Positions 9,701 through 17,978 of a DNA stretch of 17,978 nucleotides are shown piece after piece. The DNA is from Rhizoclosmatium globosum (lineage: Eukaryota; Chytridiomycota; Chytridiomycetes; Chytridiales; Chytriomycetaceae). A model generated the notes under the pieces. It saw only the letters and a program-made list of their open reading frames with translations. It searched no databases and was not told the origin of the DNA. Each line of letters starts with the position of its first letter. The first letter of the stretch is position 1. A program made the position numbers and the translations under genes. The stretch is from the NCBI GenBank assembly GCA_002104985.1, contig MCGO01000400.1, forward strand, positions 1-17,978, read 5' to 3'.

Positions 9701-11294
9701 CAATGGGCTTGTTCAAGAAGCTTCGGTTTGGGATCTAGACTTCCTTGGGATCCAAAGTACTTAATTGAGTCTTTGAGTGATTCTACTATTTACATGGCTT
9801 ACTACACTGTTGCACACATTCTTCACGGTTAGTTCATAAGGTGTAGGTGTAAGAGTCTAATGTTGAATACATACAGAGGGAACTTTGGATGGATCCAAGC
9901 CAGGTTCTGGAAACGTTGCTGCCGCCGATATGACCGACGATGTCTGGAACTACATCATGCTCCAGGGACCAGTTCCAAAGGACTCCAAAATCCCTAAGGC
10001 GACCCTTGACAAGATGAAGCAAGAATTTGAGTTCTTCTACCCATTGGACCTCCGTTGCTCTGGAAAGGATCTCGTCACAAACCACTTGACTTTCTTCATC
10101 TACAACCACACTGCCATTTTCCCACCAGAGAAGTGGCCATTGGGAGTTCGTTCCAACGGACACTTGTTGCTCAACAGTGAAAAGATGTCCAAGTCTACTG
10201 GTAACTTCATGACTCTCACTGAAGCAATTGAGCGATATGGTGCTGATGCCACTCGTTTCGCTTTGGCTGATGCTGGAGACGGTTTGGAGGACGCCAACTT
10301 CTTGCACAAGACTGCCGACGATGCCATTTTGAAGTTGTACACTGAAAAGGAATGGGCCGAGGAAGTCGTTGCTGACCTTGGAAAGCTGAGAACTGGACCA
10401 TTGACCTGGAACGACCGCGTCTTTGAGGCTGAAATGACTCGTATTGTTGAAGCTGCCGACAAGGCGTACAGCGGAATGCTTTACCGTGAAGCCCTCAAGT
10501 GCGGTTACTACGACTTGCAGAACGCCAAGGACGAGTACCGTAAAGCCGTTACAACCTCCAACCATCCTCTCCTTATGAACGACAAGTACGAAGGCTTGCA
10601 CAAGGACCTTGTAACCCGGTTTATCGAAGTCCAAGCTTTGGTGATGGCACCCATCACACCTCACTGGAGTGAATACTTGTGGAGCACATGTTTGAAGAAG
10701 CCAACCTCTATTCAGACTGCTTTATGGCCAACACACAACGTTCCAGTCGACGAGGGAATCTTGAAGGGATCTTTGTACGTGAAGGACGTTGTGTACCGAA
10801 CACGTTCAGCAGAAGACGCTGCTGCCAAGAAGAAGGCCAAGAAGGGTGCCAAGGACGCTGCCCCAGCTGCGGATGGGCCCAAGACTCTCCGTCTCTTCTA
10901 CGCTAGCGCGTTCCCAGACTGGCAAGACTCTGCTTTGGAAGCCCTCCGCACATGTTGGGACGATTCCAAGAAGGCCTTTGTCGGGAAGGAGCGAGACGCT
11001 TTGGCCAAGGTTGGTCTCGAGAAAGATAAGCGTGTCATGCCATTTGTTGCCATGATGAAGAAGAATATCGAGACTGTGGGTGTTGCTGGGTTTGACCGTC
11101 GTCTTGGATTCAATGAGTTGGAAACCTTGAACGCCAACGCTGACTATATTCGTCGTGAATTGGTTTTGATGAAGGTGAATAAGGTTGAGTTTGTTGCCAA
11201 GGAGTCTGTTGTTGTTGGTGACAAGTTCACTGAGGAGGACGTGAAGGCTGCTGATGCTGCTGTTCCAGGTGCTCCAACTTACCGTTTGTTTTAA
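6800..11294 (+). CDS. CDC60/LARS1: Leucyl-tRNA synthetase, eukaryotic/archaeal type, with optional mitochondrial presequence
   Basis: Class I synthetase charging tRNA-Leu. Exons: 6800(or 6824)-6836, 7216-7361, 7427-7561, 7770-7965, 8018-8244, 8296-9250, 9448-9827, 9877-11294. Introns are 379, 65, 208, 52, 51, 197 and 49 nt. From the internal ATG at 7311 the cytosolic form is 1120 aa, allowing for one missing base. Landmarks for that form: HIGH motif as HLGH at residues 67-70 (KLHLGHSF); CP1 editing domain with [12 protein letters not shown] and [25 protein letters not shown]; signature [11 protein letters not shown] with KMSKS at about 751-755; C-terminal end TYRLF. The frame breaks at 8941-8946, where a T appears missing from a T run; restoring it joins MEGV to LATKGTGVV and makes exon 6 fit its splice phases. 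The editing domain and length are those of cytosolic LeuRS, not the bacterial-type mitochondrial NAM2 enzyme. Confidence 0.96.
7216..7310 (+). other. Predicted mitochondrial targeting segment of LeuRS (exon 2, upstream of the internal ATG)
   Basis: The frame of LeuRS ATG 7311 stays open upstream to an acceptor (CCAACAG, intron ending 7215). It encodes a segment rich in Ala, Thr, Ser and Arg with no acidic residues: [20 protein letters not shown], then [11 protein letters not shown]. Spliced to the mini-exon ending at 6836 it begins MLQRV (ATG 6824), or eight codons earlier at ATG 6800. RNY followed by T resembles an R-3 type presequence cleavage site. Translation from 7311 would omit the segment and give the cytosolic enzyme. 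Whether both forms are made is an inference. Confidence 0.65.
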
Positions 11295-11436
11295 ATTGAT
11301 GAAGAATTGTGATTGATTAAAGTATATTGGTCTTAAATTTAATTGAAACTATATGGTCAAGCGTGAAATGACCCGGTATATACATATATTCACCATTAAC
11401 GATTGCATCTATCAATACTCCATATTACAGTCCACG
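11295..11436. other. Convergent 3' region of LeuRS and CNOT11
   Basis: The two genes end 142 bp apart, tail-to-tail, in AT-rich sequence. It must carry both cleavage/polyadenylation regions. No canonical AATAAA is present on the plus strand; only weak A/T-rich variants such as GATTAAAGTA are visible. Confidence 0.5.
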
Positions 11437-12893
11437 TCACTTATTACCCCAATTCGCCTTTATAACACGAAACAAGTCTGCAGCTTCTTTAACCCAAGCG
11501 AATTGCAAACAAAATGATTCCACCTCAATCTCAAGCTCGTCTGTTATCCGAAGCAAATTGTTGCGAAGCAGAGATTGAAGGAATATACACACCTTTCGCA
11601 GTGTGAGAAAAGAGAGCTGACGAAATGTGCGTAAAACTTACTAATCGAACTAATCGTGCCTGATTCAGTTTATCACCGGCTCCAGAAACACACTGTTGGC
11701 ATATATTCGCAATGTAGAGATTGATGAAGCCATCGGGAAGGTTGTGGGCCGTCTCGGTTGAAGAAACAAGTTTGTTGACAACATCCATAACTTGCAAAGA
11801 AAGTGGGAGTTGTACGAGGGTATCAATAAATCTAAAGATACGTTTTTAAGTTACGAAGTTATCGAAGGGAGTAGAAAGATTACTCGTCTGCAGCCGAAAC
11901 TTGAAATAAGCCTTTCAGGACTTCAATTGCAATGTTGGGGTTTGTCTTTACAAGAGATGCGAATATTGTTGTGCGGGGAACGTTTGCTTCGCCATATTCG
12001 AGAATGAACATTGGGTTTTGTTGGATCAAGGTGTTGAGTTGAGTTTGTTCTAGTTGTCGCAAAGGTCGCTCCAGAGCCAGTTCGAGTAATCGTTTAGAAT
12101 CCTCTTGCTGCTGTACTAATATTGGATCTGGCGCAGTGGCTTCATCAGATTCCCAAATGTATTGATGCATACTGGGAACGAGGATTGGCGGAAGCGGAAT
12201 CATATTGGGCATATCGAATTCAGAGAGCGCCACTTGGTCTTCGTATGTTTCCAAATTGAATAGTTCCATTGTGGCTGTTATGGCGTCTTCGAGTGTAACA
12301 TCAGAATATGCAGGATCCAGAATATCAGTACATGGCAACAGAAAGACGCGTGGTACAACAATGCAAGAGAGTCCATTCATGTGCAAGTATTCATGCCATT
12401 TTGCAGCGTCTTGCTGTATTGCAAGGGAGACTTCTGCCTGCATTTGGTTGGCATAAGCAGGCGACTTTGAAAGGGCCACGAGATCGTCCGCAGACTTTTG
12501 ATGCAATGCCGGCAGCAGATCGAAAGCGAGATTGTTATTTTCTGTGAAAGAGCAGCACAGAGCAAGCAGCCAGCGTTCGACAAGCGACACGGGCGGTTCA
12601 AAGGACAGCGGATCGGTCAAGTAAACAAGAGCGAGGCGGACAAAGCGCAGCCTCAGCGGCGAAGGCGAAGGCGAAGGCGACTGTGGTGCACGCGTCGCAA
12701 GGCAGCCGGCAACAGCAAGCGCATTCAGGCGAAGTGGCGTCGACGGAACAAGGACGCGGCACTGCATCAGAACGGCGACAAGGCCCAGGCTGCTCCCATT
12801 CGCATTCGCACTAAGAGCAACACGCGCAACTGGCTCAGACGTGTTCGAAATAAGGCCATAGAACTCCGATATGTCTTGCGAAGTGACCCGCAT
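11437..12893 (-). CDS. CNOT11: CCR4-NOT transcription complex subunit 11 (CNOT11)
   Basis: CNOT11 docks with CNOT10 on the N-terminal part of CNOT1 in the cytoplasmic deadenylase complex. Three exons: 11884-12893, 11642-11831, 11437-11592, totalling 1356 nt and 451 aa. Introns 11832-11883 (52 nt) and 11593-11641 (49 nt) keep the frame without correction. The C-terminal half carries the family signature: LEQTQLNTLIQQNP and NPNIAIEVLKGLF; then VMDVVNKLV; then FINLYIANICQQC and QARLVRLVCIFLQSLLRNN; and near the end FCLQFAWVKEAADLFRVIK. The N-terminal half (helical, with LLALCCSF and FVRLALVYL) is less conserved and contains a short SPSPSPSP insertion. The start is ATG 12893, only 38 bp from the TGS1 ATG on the other strand. 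Saccharomyces lacks this subunit. Confidence 0.9.
12658..12680. repeat. GGCGAA hexamer microsatellite inside CNOT11
   Basis: Three full GGCGAA units plus GGCGA on the plus strand, read on the minus strand as alternating Ser-Pro in CNOT11. As a hexamer it can change copy number without breaking frame. It sits between predicted helices, probably in a surface loop. Confidence 0.8.
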
Positions 12894-12931
12894 CAAAACT
12901 GCTTTCTTCCTCTCTCTTTCTTTCTTCCAAA
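12894..12931. promoter_or_regulatory. 38-bp gap between CNOT11 and TGS1 start codons (bidirectional promoter core)
   Basis: CNOT11 (ATG 12893, minus) and TGS1 (ATG 12932, plus) are head-to-head. The gap is pyrimidine-rich on the plus strand (runs of CTTTC and CTCTC). There is no room for separate promoters, so each core promoter must overlap the other gene's 5' end, or 5' UTRs must be very short. Confidence 0.75.
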
Positions 12932-14029
12932 ATGAAACGACTCAACAGCGACTCCGACGTCGAACAAGAACCAACTAAGTCGGCAACTACACCTGGAAAC
13001 CAAGTGACTGGAGAGAAAAGAAAGCGGAAGCGAAGGCGTCCACAGAGAAACAAGTCCGCCGAATCAACAACTCAACCGCTGTCCCAACCACCTCCGCAGT
13101 CGAATGCTGAAACTCATCATACCAACCCAATCGAAATAATCAAACATAAACTCGTTAAATGGGTGCCAGGAACTGCGGACGAATCAACGGAAAACACTGT
13201 ACTCTCTTGGACGGAAGACTTGATCCCGAAGACTCTGAAAAAGTACTGGCGCCATCGTCATTCCCTCTTTACTCGCTTTGACGAAGGCGTTAAGATGGAT
13301 GAAGAGGCTTGGTATTCAGTTACTCCGGAAAAGGTTGCAAAACACATTGCAGCACGTTGCACCGGCAAGACAGTAATTGATGCATTCTGTGGGGTGAGTT
13401 ATTCTTTTGTAACATTTAAAAGGTACAAGTCGCTGACGTGTTGATTTGGGTAAAAAAAGGCTGGTGGGAACTCCATTCAATTCGCTCTCGCTGGATACAA
13501 AGTAATTGCTGTTGATATTGATCCTGTAAAACTGGCATGCACACACCGTAATGCTAAATTGTATGGCGCGTTGGGAAATATTGAGTTTATCCATGGAGAC
13601 TTTATGAAGATTGCTACGCAGTTGAAAGGAGACGTTGTATTCCTGTCACCGCCATGGGGTGGCCCAGATTATTTGAAAGAAGGCACGTTTGATATCAAGA
13701 CTATGATGCCTATTGACGGGTTGGTTAATCACAAAGGCAGTCGGACCCCAATTAACTCTTTTTCCATCCCAGTGAAGCGCTGTTCAACGAAGCAGCGAAA
13801 ATAACAAAGAATATTATATATTACATGCCAAAAAGCTCGGATCAGGACCAGGTTTGTTTGTCCTTAGTGTCCATCTCCTTGAATCTGAAATTTCTAACTC
13901 CAAATTTCACACTCTTAGCTGACCAATTTGGCAGGGCCAGGGAATGTATGCGAGCATGAAGAAGTGTACTTGAATGATAGAGCGAAAGTGTTGGTGACTT
14001 ATTACGGGGATTTGGTTGCGAAACAATAA
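12932..14029 (+). CDS. TGS1: Trimethylguanosine synthase TGS1 (snRNA/snoRNA cap hypermethylase)
   Basis: TGS1 converts the m7G caps of snRNAs and snoRNAs to m2,2,7G using S-adenosylmethionine, in the nucleus/nucleolus. Exons 12932-13393, 13460-13719, 13773-13851 and 13919-14029 give 912 nt and 303 aa with all frames intact. Introns are 66, 53 and 67 nt. A basic stretch at residues 28-41 (EKRKRKRRRPQRNK) is a likely nuclear/nucleolar signal. The Rossmann methyltransferase follows: AdoMet motif I DAFCGAGGN at 150-158, VIAVDIDPVK near 169-178, and the catalytic SPPWGGPDY at 217-225, whose Trp stacks on the m7G base in known structures. Then DIKTMMPIDG, ITKNIIYYMP and AGPGN. It is the compact fungal form, lacking the long N-terminal region of animal TGS1. 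Confidence 0.95.
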
Positions 14030-14164
14030 ATTATATAAAAGACGCTACACTTGAGGTTTCAGCAACGTGTTTTCAAAACCGCAAAAGATGATTCTTACTG
14101 TCTCTTTGATGAAGATTGCATTAGCCTAATGATTTGTATACTATGGCGTTCTAGAAAACACAGC

Positions 14165-14236
14165 GGCCTTATGGTCTAGTAGTATGATTCTCGCTTTGGG
14201 TGCGAGAGGTCCGGGGTTCAATTCCCCGTGAGGCCC
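14165..14236 (+). tRNA. tRNA-Pro(UGG): tRNA-Pro, anticodon UGG
   Basis: A 72-nt cloverleaf without intron. The acceptor stem is GGCCTTA paired with TGAGGCC, with a C discriminator. The anticodon stem is CTCGC/GCGAG around the loop TTTGGGT, with anticodon TGG at 14197-14199. The T arm is CGGGG/CCCCG around TTCAATT. Internal A box (TGGTCTAGTAGT) and B box (GGTTCAATTCC) are canonical. CCA is not encoded, as expected in a nuclear gene. Confidence 0.97.
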
Positions 14237-14238
14237 GC

Positions 14239-14242
14239 TTTT
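14239..14242 (+). terminator. RNA polymerase III terminator of tRNA-Pro
   Basis: A T4 run begins 3 nt after the discriminator base, the usual position and sequence for Pol III termination. Confidence 0.8.
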
Positions 14243-14773
14243 GCGGTCTTGTATGCCAGGGAGGGATGTTGTGATGGGTGTTGTTGAGGACTTTTGATGA
14301 CCACAGCCAGACCACAGCCGCCGAATTGAATGAAAACAACGTAAAGGGAGTTGATATTTGGATACTAACTGATTATATTCATACCAATCTCGTCACGTTA
14401 CTTAACTGTGGAAGTTATGAGTCTCCACATGGAGTCCCTTCAACTCCAACTGTCAACAGCCCGTCATCTTCAAATTGATATACTTTATGCATAATAAAGC
14501 CTGGGAGAAGTAAAGCAGTTTAAGTTATTAAGTACAAGTAAGTACATGTGTAATGCCTGAAGCAGGTAAAATACCAATGCAGTTGAAACAACGAAACTAA
14601 CATCATGTTCAGGCTAACCGTTATAGCCGCACCATGATTTGTCAATAACGCGGCAATTAGATGGCATCGGAGGCGTCTTCCAAAATGGGGGCTGCTTCGC
14701 CACCAAACCCTCCTTTTGAAATCAAAACCAAATCTTGTTCGAAAGGAACGCAAAGCAGCGAAAGACGTTCATC
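14243..14773. other. Intergenic region between tRNA-Pro and the unidentified helical gene
   Basis: About 530 bp without a recognised gene. A frame open from 14278 to TGA 14478 has no ATG; it ends in a Pro/Ser-rich stretch (TPTVNSPSSSN) 14 nt before an AATAAA. It could be a leftover terminal exon, but no upstream exon is visible. An ATG at 14661 opens a 61-codon frame that fails after the start of the next gene's frame. Confidence 0.4.
14493..14498 (+). promoter_or_regulatory. Canonical AATAAA polyadenylation signal (plus strand)
   Basis: A perfect AATAAA in the tRNA-downstream intergenic region, 464 nt after the TGS1 stop and 14 nt after an ATG-less open frame. No confirmed plus-strand Pol II gene ends close by, so its user is unclear. 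Confidence 0.35.
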
Positions 14774-15646
14774 ATGGAAACAATTGATTGCCGAGACTCT
14801 GCATATGCCCACTCTATCCATAAGGACGTGGACCATACATACTTAAACTTGGAGACGCCAGCGAGCAGAACAGCAACATCTTCACCTCCTACCTGTGCAG
14901 AACCAACCAACCCTACTCCGGAACAAGAACCAGTCTCCGTTCAACAATCTCAGTTCTTTCTCTCATCCGTCTACCATCTCGTCGAGCCAACAACACCACA
15001 TCTGACAACCACATTCCAAATCCAAGCCTTCCTTGCATTCAATGCCCTCCGAAACAACATTCCACACCCATCCGACCAATTAACCCTCCAAATTATAATC
15101 GAAGTCATCCTCCGAAAACTGGAAGCAACACATTGTGTCATTATTGCATCTGATGACACAACCACACTGTTCCTGGAATGGCTTTCGGAAGCGTACATTC
15201 CGATCCTCCAAACCCGTGTGAAAACGCGAGATCAGGAACGGAAGTTGTTGGACTTGGTGTTATGGAGCTGTTTAGTGGTGTCGCGGGAAACTCGAGGGGA
15301 CTTGTTTTCACCCATGGTTGTGTGTTTGAGGCGGTGTGATGTTCTGCGGGATTGGGTTGTCGATGAATGGGTTGATGGGATTTGGGAGATTCTAATGCAA
15401 GGGCGAGGTGTTCCTGGTGTCGCTGATTTGTTGTTCAAGTATCAAGTGTTTGTTGGGACCACTGGACTGCTAGGATGCGACATGGAGGACGCTGAAGATG
15501 AGGATGATTTGGAGGATTTGAGAACTGGAATATGGTTGATTGTCTTGGAACGGAAATGCCTCGGAAACGATTTGGAGACAACACTTAAAGTGGATTTAAC
15601 ACAATGTTCCGAAATCTGTGATACTGGGATTAAGGGAGATGCATAG
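14774..15646 (+). CDS. Unidentified helical protein (hypothetical)
   Basis: From ATG 14774 the frame is open for 290 codons to TAG 15646. I do not recognise the family. Residues about 20-55 are Pro/Thr/Ser-rich (linker-like). About 55-220 alternate hydrophobic helices (FFLSSVYHLV, LTLQIIIEVILRKLE, LLDLVLWSCLVV, WVVDEWVDGIWEILM), suggesting an ARM/HEAT-like or other all-helical fold. A very acidic stretch (MEDAEDEDDLEDL) lies near residue 240. There is no signal peptide or clear membrane span. The same frame is open 18 codons further upstream without an ATG. The ATG at 14661 is in another frame, so the N-terminus may be longer if an intron or indel lies at about 14700-14770. Length, composition and lack of stops support coding. 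Confidence 0.7.
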   Translation: METIDCRDSAYAHSIHKDVDHTYLNLETPASRTATSSPPTCAEPTNPTPEQEPVSVQQSQFFLSSVYHLVEPTTPHLTTTFQIQAFLAFNALRNNIPHPSDQLTLQIIIEVILRKLEATHCVIIASDDTTTLFLEWLSEAYIPILQTRVKTRDQERKLLDLVLWSCLVVSRETRGDLFSPMVVCLRRCDVLRDWVVDEWVDGIWEILMQGRGVPGVADLLFKYQVFVGTTGLLGCDMEDAEDEDDLEDLRTGIWLIVLERKCLGNDLETTLKVDLTQCSEICDTGIKGDA

Positions 15647-16017
15647 ATAACACACACTGCATTTGCATTTTTACTTGCCACTGCCTAATGATATAAGGAT
15701 TCAAGATTGATATTCGTTTACGTGATCTTTTGTCGAAAATAAGTCAGCAAAATACAGACATCCAGAAAAACGATACTGTGAGTGGCAGTGACTCATGTTA
15801 CCAAGAGTGGCATTGGATCTGTAGACACCCAGACTGTAATGGGAGAAGGGAAAGGAGTGTCTTTAACACTTCTGACTGTGATAGCCTGAAATTGATGTGG
15901 GAGATCATCAGGGAGGCACTGGAGATTGCAGTTTCCGAACAGCTCTCCCAAATAGATCAAATTTTAGTGGTTTTCAATTTCGAAACCCGGAAAGCAAAAA
16001 CAAGCGAAAATCACCAC
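15647..16017 (+). other. Spacer / possible 5' extension of the VHS-like gene
   Basis: 371 bp. The reading frame of the downstream gene is open from 15697 but lacks an ATG until 15895 (MWEIIREAL), then 16018. The peptide has mixed character and includes several cysteines (RHPDCNG). It may be 5' UTR that is open by chance, or coding reached from an unseen exon. No clear promoter element. Confidence 0.35.
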
Positions 16018-17350
16018 ATGGCCGCAGCAAGAGTGGAAGACCTACTGAAGGAGCTTGACCAGTCGATGGAGCAGTTTACCGTGTCCGTAGCTCGAACCAG
16101 ATCAACCAAGAGCTCGACAGGTCGTCAGCTGCCTCCAGTCGAACCTCCTGTTGCCACTTACCCAACGACTTCCACTCCAAGAGTCCCAATGAGTCCCCAA
16201 CTCAGCACGGGCCCCGGACCTAGACCTTCCCCTGCTCAATACACCCCAGTCGTTAACGGTGTCCCTCCACCAGTCCAGAGAGTGCCACCCGTAGTTGTCG
16301 CTCAGAATCAGCAGTACTACCAGCAGGTTCAACAGCAACAACGCTACCAAGAAGAATACGCCCAATACCAGATTCAGCGCAAAGACGAAGAGGTAAGCGT
16401 CTCTTGTTATCGACTCAAACACAACCCCTAATGTGGCTTCATTAAATTAGGTGTCGAAACTACGCGAGGAGCTGGAAAGAGCGAAGATTGAATTGGAGAG
16501 ACAACGCAGTATGTCTGCGTCTGCATCGCAGTATTCGGGCGGCGGTTACTCCGGCGGAACCAAGAAGACATCGATTCACTCGGGAGACAGTGGCAGCGGA
16601 ACCACGTCTCTGTCCAAGGCCTTGAAGTCTCGCGCTGTTTCTACAAAGACTGCTGCCAAGTCGGCGTATGGATGGACAGGAAAATGTTCCGTTCGTCAAC
16701 CAGGTTTGTTTGCCTGCATCGAACAAATGTCCACTTGCGTGCTCAACCCACTTATTTAACAGGAAAGATTTGCGACTTGATTTTGGATGAAGCTTGCAAC
16801 CTGGAGCACGATCCTGTCCCATACTCAATTTGTTACGCGATTTGCCAACGAGGTCAAGGACTTTTACTACCAAAAGACAGACAAAGGGAAGGGCGCCAAT
16901 CAAGCAATTATGTCAATTATGTACATGATCAACCTTGAGGACCCTGAGCTTGTTCATCGTGGAATGGAAGTTCTTTCCATCATGTATGAACTATGTGGCC
17001 CAATATTCTGGCAAAATGTGTACCTCAACCTTGACTTCTTTGTCCATTTCTTTGAGACTCGCAAGCACTTGACTGACACTGAGAAGGAAAATGTCAAATT
17101 CCTTTGTGGAATCTTTGCCAACTGGTATGTCATTGATGTAACAAGCGAGATCAACTTCCCAGACCCAACTATCAAGATCAAGCAATTTTTTGAAGGATTA
17201 CTCCGTGCAGGTTATGAATTCCCACCTACTTCATTGGACGCCATTCCCAGAGATAAGCTCGCCTCAATTCAAACATCTTGGTTTGGAGTGCTTTCTCTTT
17301 CACAAAATACAAGAAGTGAGGAATTCAGAAACTTGATCAGGGTTAATTAG
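16018..17350 (+). CDS. Coiled-coil, Pro/Gln-rich protein with C-terminal VHS/ENTH-like helical domain
   Basis: Exons 16018-16392, 16451-16703 and 16763-17350, with introns of 58 and 59 nt, give 404 aa once one apparent extra base is allowed for near 16818-16820 (CCC). Order: an N-terminal amphipathic helix (VEDLLKELDQSMEQF, reminiscent of an LD motif); a Pro-rich region, residues about 40-90; a Gln-rich coiled coil, about 98-150 (QQVQQQQRYQEE, then KLREELERAKIELE); a Gly/Ser-rich linker; then a superhelical domain from about 211 (ICDLILDEACN, MSIMYMINLEDPELV, VLSIMYELCG, FLCGIFANW, FFEGLLRAGYEFPP). The final pattern, W followed later by a helix and G-YEFP, resembles VHS domains, which read sorting signals in endosomal trafficking. 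A C-terminal placement is unusual, so the family call is tentative. ATG 16018 is chosen because clear helical coding begins there; 15895 is the alternative. Confidence 0.6.
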
Positions 17351-17482
17351 TTGATGTGTTTGTTCATTGTATGTTTATTTGTTCCTTTGCTTCTTGTCCA
17401 TAATTTGTTGTTTCTTCTCCATTATCTTTTTACAAACAAATCCAAGTAAGTGTCAAATGAATTCCGACATGTGAGGATTGGC

Positions 17483-17488
17483 AATAAA
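17483..17488 (+). promoter_or_regulatory. AATAAA polyadenylation signal of the VHS-like gene
   Basis: The hexamer lies 133 nt after the TAG of the VHS-like gene and is followed by A/T-rich runs. This is a plausible position for cleavage and polyadenylation. Confidence 0.5.
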
Positions 17489-17911
17489 CTTGAGCATAAA
17501 TATTTTTTTAACCATGAACTACCCCCCAAAACAAAAAAAAATATTTTAAATTCAACAGTTACACACATTTAATGAATTATTTCTCCCCACCCATCCCACA
17601 CCTTGATGCTCTGAAGCACACTTTAACCACAAACCAATTGCCAGGGGTTGACTGTGAGTTTTTGGGGCAGGTAGGCAAGTGTCAGCGGCGCAGCTGTGTT
17701 CTCCCCCTGCAGGAGAATTTTTGACTTTGATGTTGTGTGTGCCAAAAACCCTATCTATATTTTCAAACTCAATTAGTTCCACCAATTCATATTCAACACT
17801 CTTCACAAACAAATCTGAACAGAATTCATTTTCGATGAGTTTAATTTACAGAACTTTGTACAGCCTATAAAGAGCCAGAAGCACACTCAAAGTGGTTGGT
17901 TTGGTTGTTTC

Positions 17912-17951
17912 CTGACTGCGGATTTTGCATATGGTGAGAATCCGCAGTCAG
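17912..17951. repeat. Perfect 13-bp inverted repeat with 14-nt loop
   Basis: CTGACTGCGGATT at 17912-17924 is matched exactly by its reverse complement at 17939-17951. It lies in otherwise non-coding sequence. It could be a stem-loop, a palindromic protein-binding site, or facing termini of small mobile elements. It is not followed by a T run. Confidence 0.85.
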
Positions 17952-17978
17952 CCCAAACACCTTAGAGGACCAATTCCA

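Larger units (their letters stand above)
17351..17978. other. Non-coding 3' end of the window
   Basis: 628 bp without a credible gene. It begins with a T-rich 3' UTR, has AATAAA at 17483-17488, and ends in a perfect inverted repeat. Open frames of 63-86 codons on each strand lack coding character. The 10-mer GAAGCACACT occurs twice (about 17613 and 17878). Confidence 0.5.

Noticed and set aside
9834..10664. 276-codon minus-strand frame
   Set aside because: It is antisense to the LeuRS exon containing KMSKS; no family resemblance.
12498..12935. 145-codon plus-strand frame with an Arg-rich run (RRRRRRRR)
   Set aside because: It is antisense to CNOT11 exon 1. The Arg run is simply the other strand of the Ser-Pro hexamer repeat.
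17880..17911. G-quadruplex resembling GGTTGG repeats
   Set aside because: Only three GG pairs are present; a fourth is missing before the inverted repeat.
1..17978. CRISPR arrays, insertion sequences, retroelements or a prokaryotic defence-like system
   Set aside because: No direct-repeat arrays, transposase/reverse-transcriptase motifs or operon-like layout were seen; the window is eukaryotic housekeeping DNA.

Overview
The window is compact, intron-bearing eukaryotic nuclear DNA. Its genes have short spliceosomal introns (mostly 49-67 nt, GTRAGT-like donors, AG acceptors), eukaryote-type aminoacyl-tRNA synthetases, an m3G-cap methyltransferase, a CCR4-NOT subunit and an intron-less Pol III tRNA gene. 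Gene density, intron size and protein style suggest a fungus, probably an early-diverging (chytrid-like) one. A CNOT11 orthologue and a WHEP domain on GlyRS argue against a Saccharomyces-like yeast. The taxon is an inference.

Layout: (1) 1-105, C-terminal tail of an unidentified gene (+). (2) 295-1577, PAF-acetylhydrolase-like lipase (+), with four apparent frame breaks. (3) 1628-3315, F-box/leucine-rich-repeat protein (-), tail-to-tail with the lipase; three of its exons are solved and the middle is uncertain. (4) 3414-6408, glycyl-tRNA synthetase (-), 6 exons, intact at 705 aa. (5) 6409-6799, shared promoter region. (6) 6800-11294, eukaryote-type leucyl-tRNA synthetase (+), 1120 aa plus an optional spliced mitochondrial presequence, with one frame break. 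(7) 11437-12893, CNOT11 (-), 451 aa, intact. (8) 12932-14029, TGS1 (+), 303 aa, intact; only 38 bp separate its ATG from that of CNOT11. (9) 14165-14236, tRNA-Pro(UGG). (10) 14774-15646, unidentified helical protein (+). (11) 16018-17350, coiled-coil protein with a C-terminal VHS-like domain (+), one frame break. (12) 17351-17978, non-coding, ending in a perfect 13-bp inverted repeat.

Two divergent pairs stand out. GlyRS and LeuRS fire away from each other across about 390 bp, and LeuRS appears to encode cytosolic and mitochondrial forms from alternative starts. CNOT11 (mRNA deadenylation) and TGS1 (snRNA/snoRNA cap hypermethylation) share an almost non-existent promoter.

Several single-base frame breaks lie in short homopolymers of otherwise well-conserved genes. 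This suggests residual assembly indels more than gene decay. I saw no CRISPR array, no full mobile element and no convincing novel multi-gene system.
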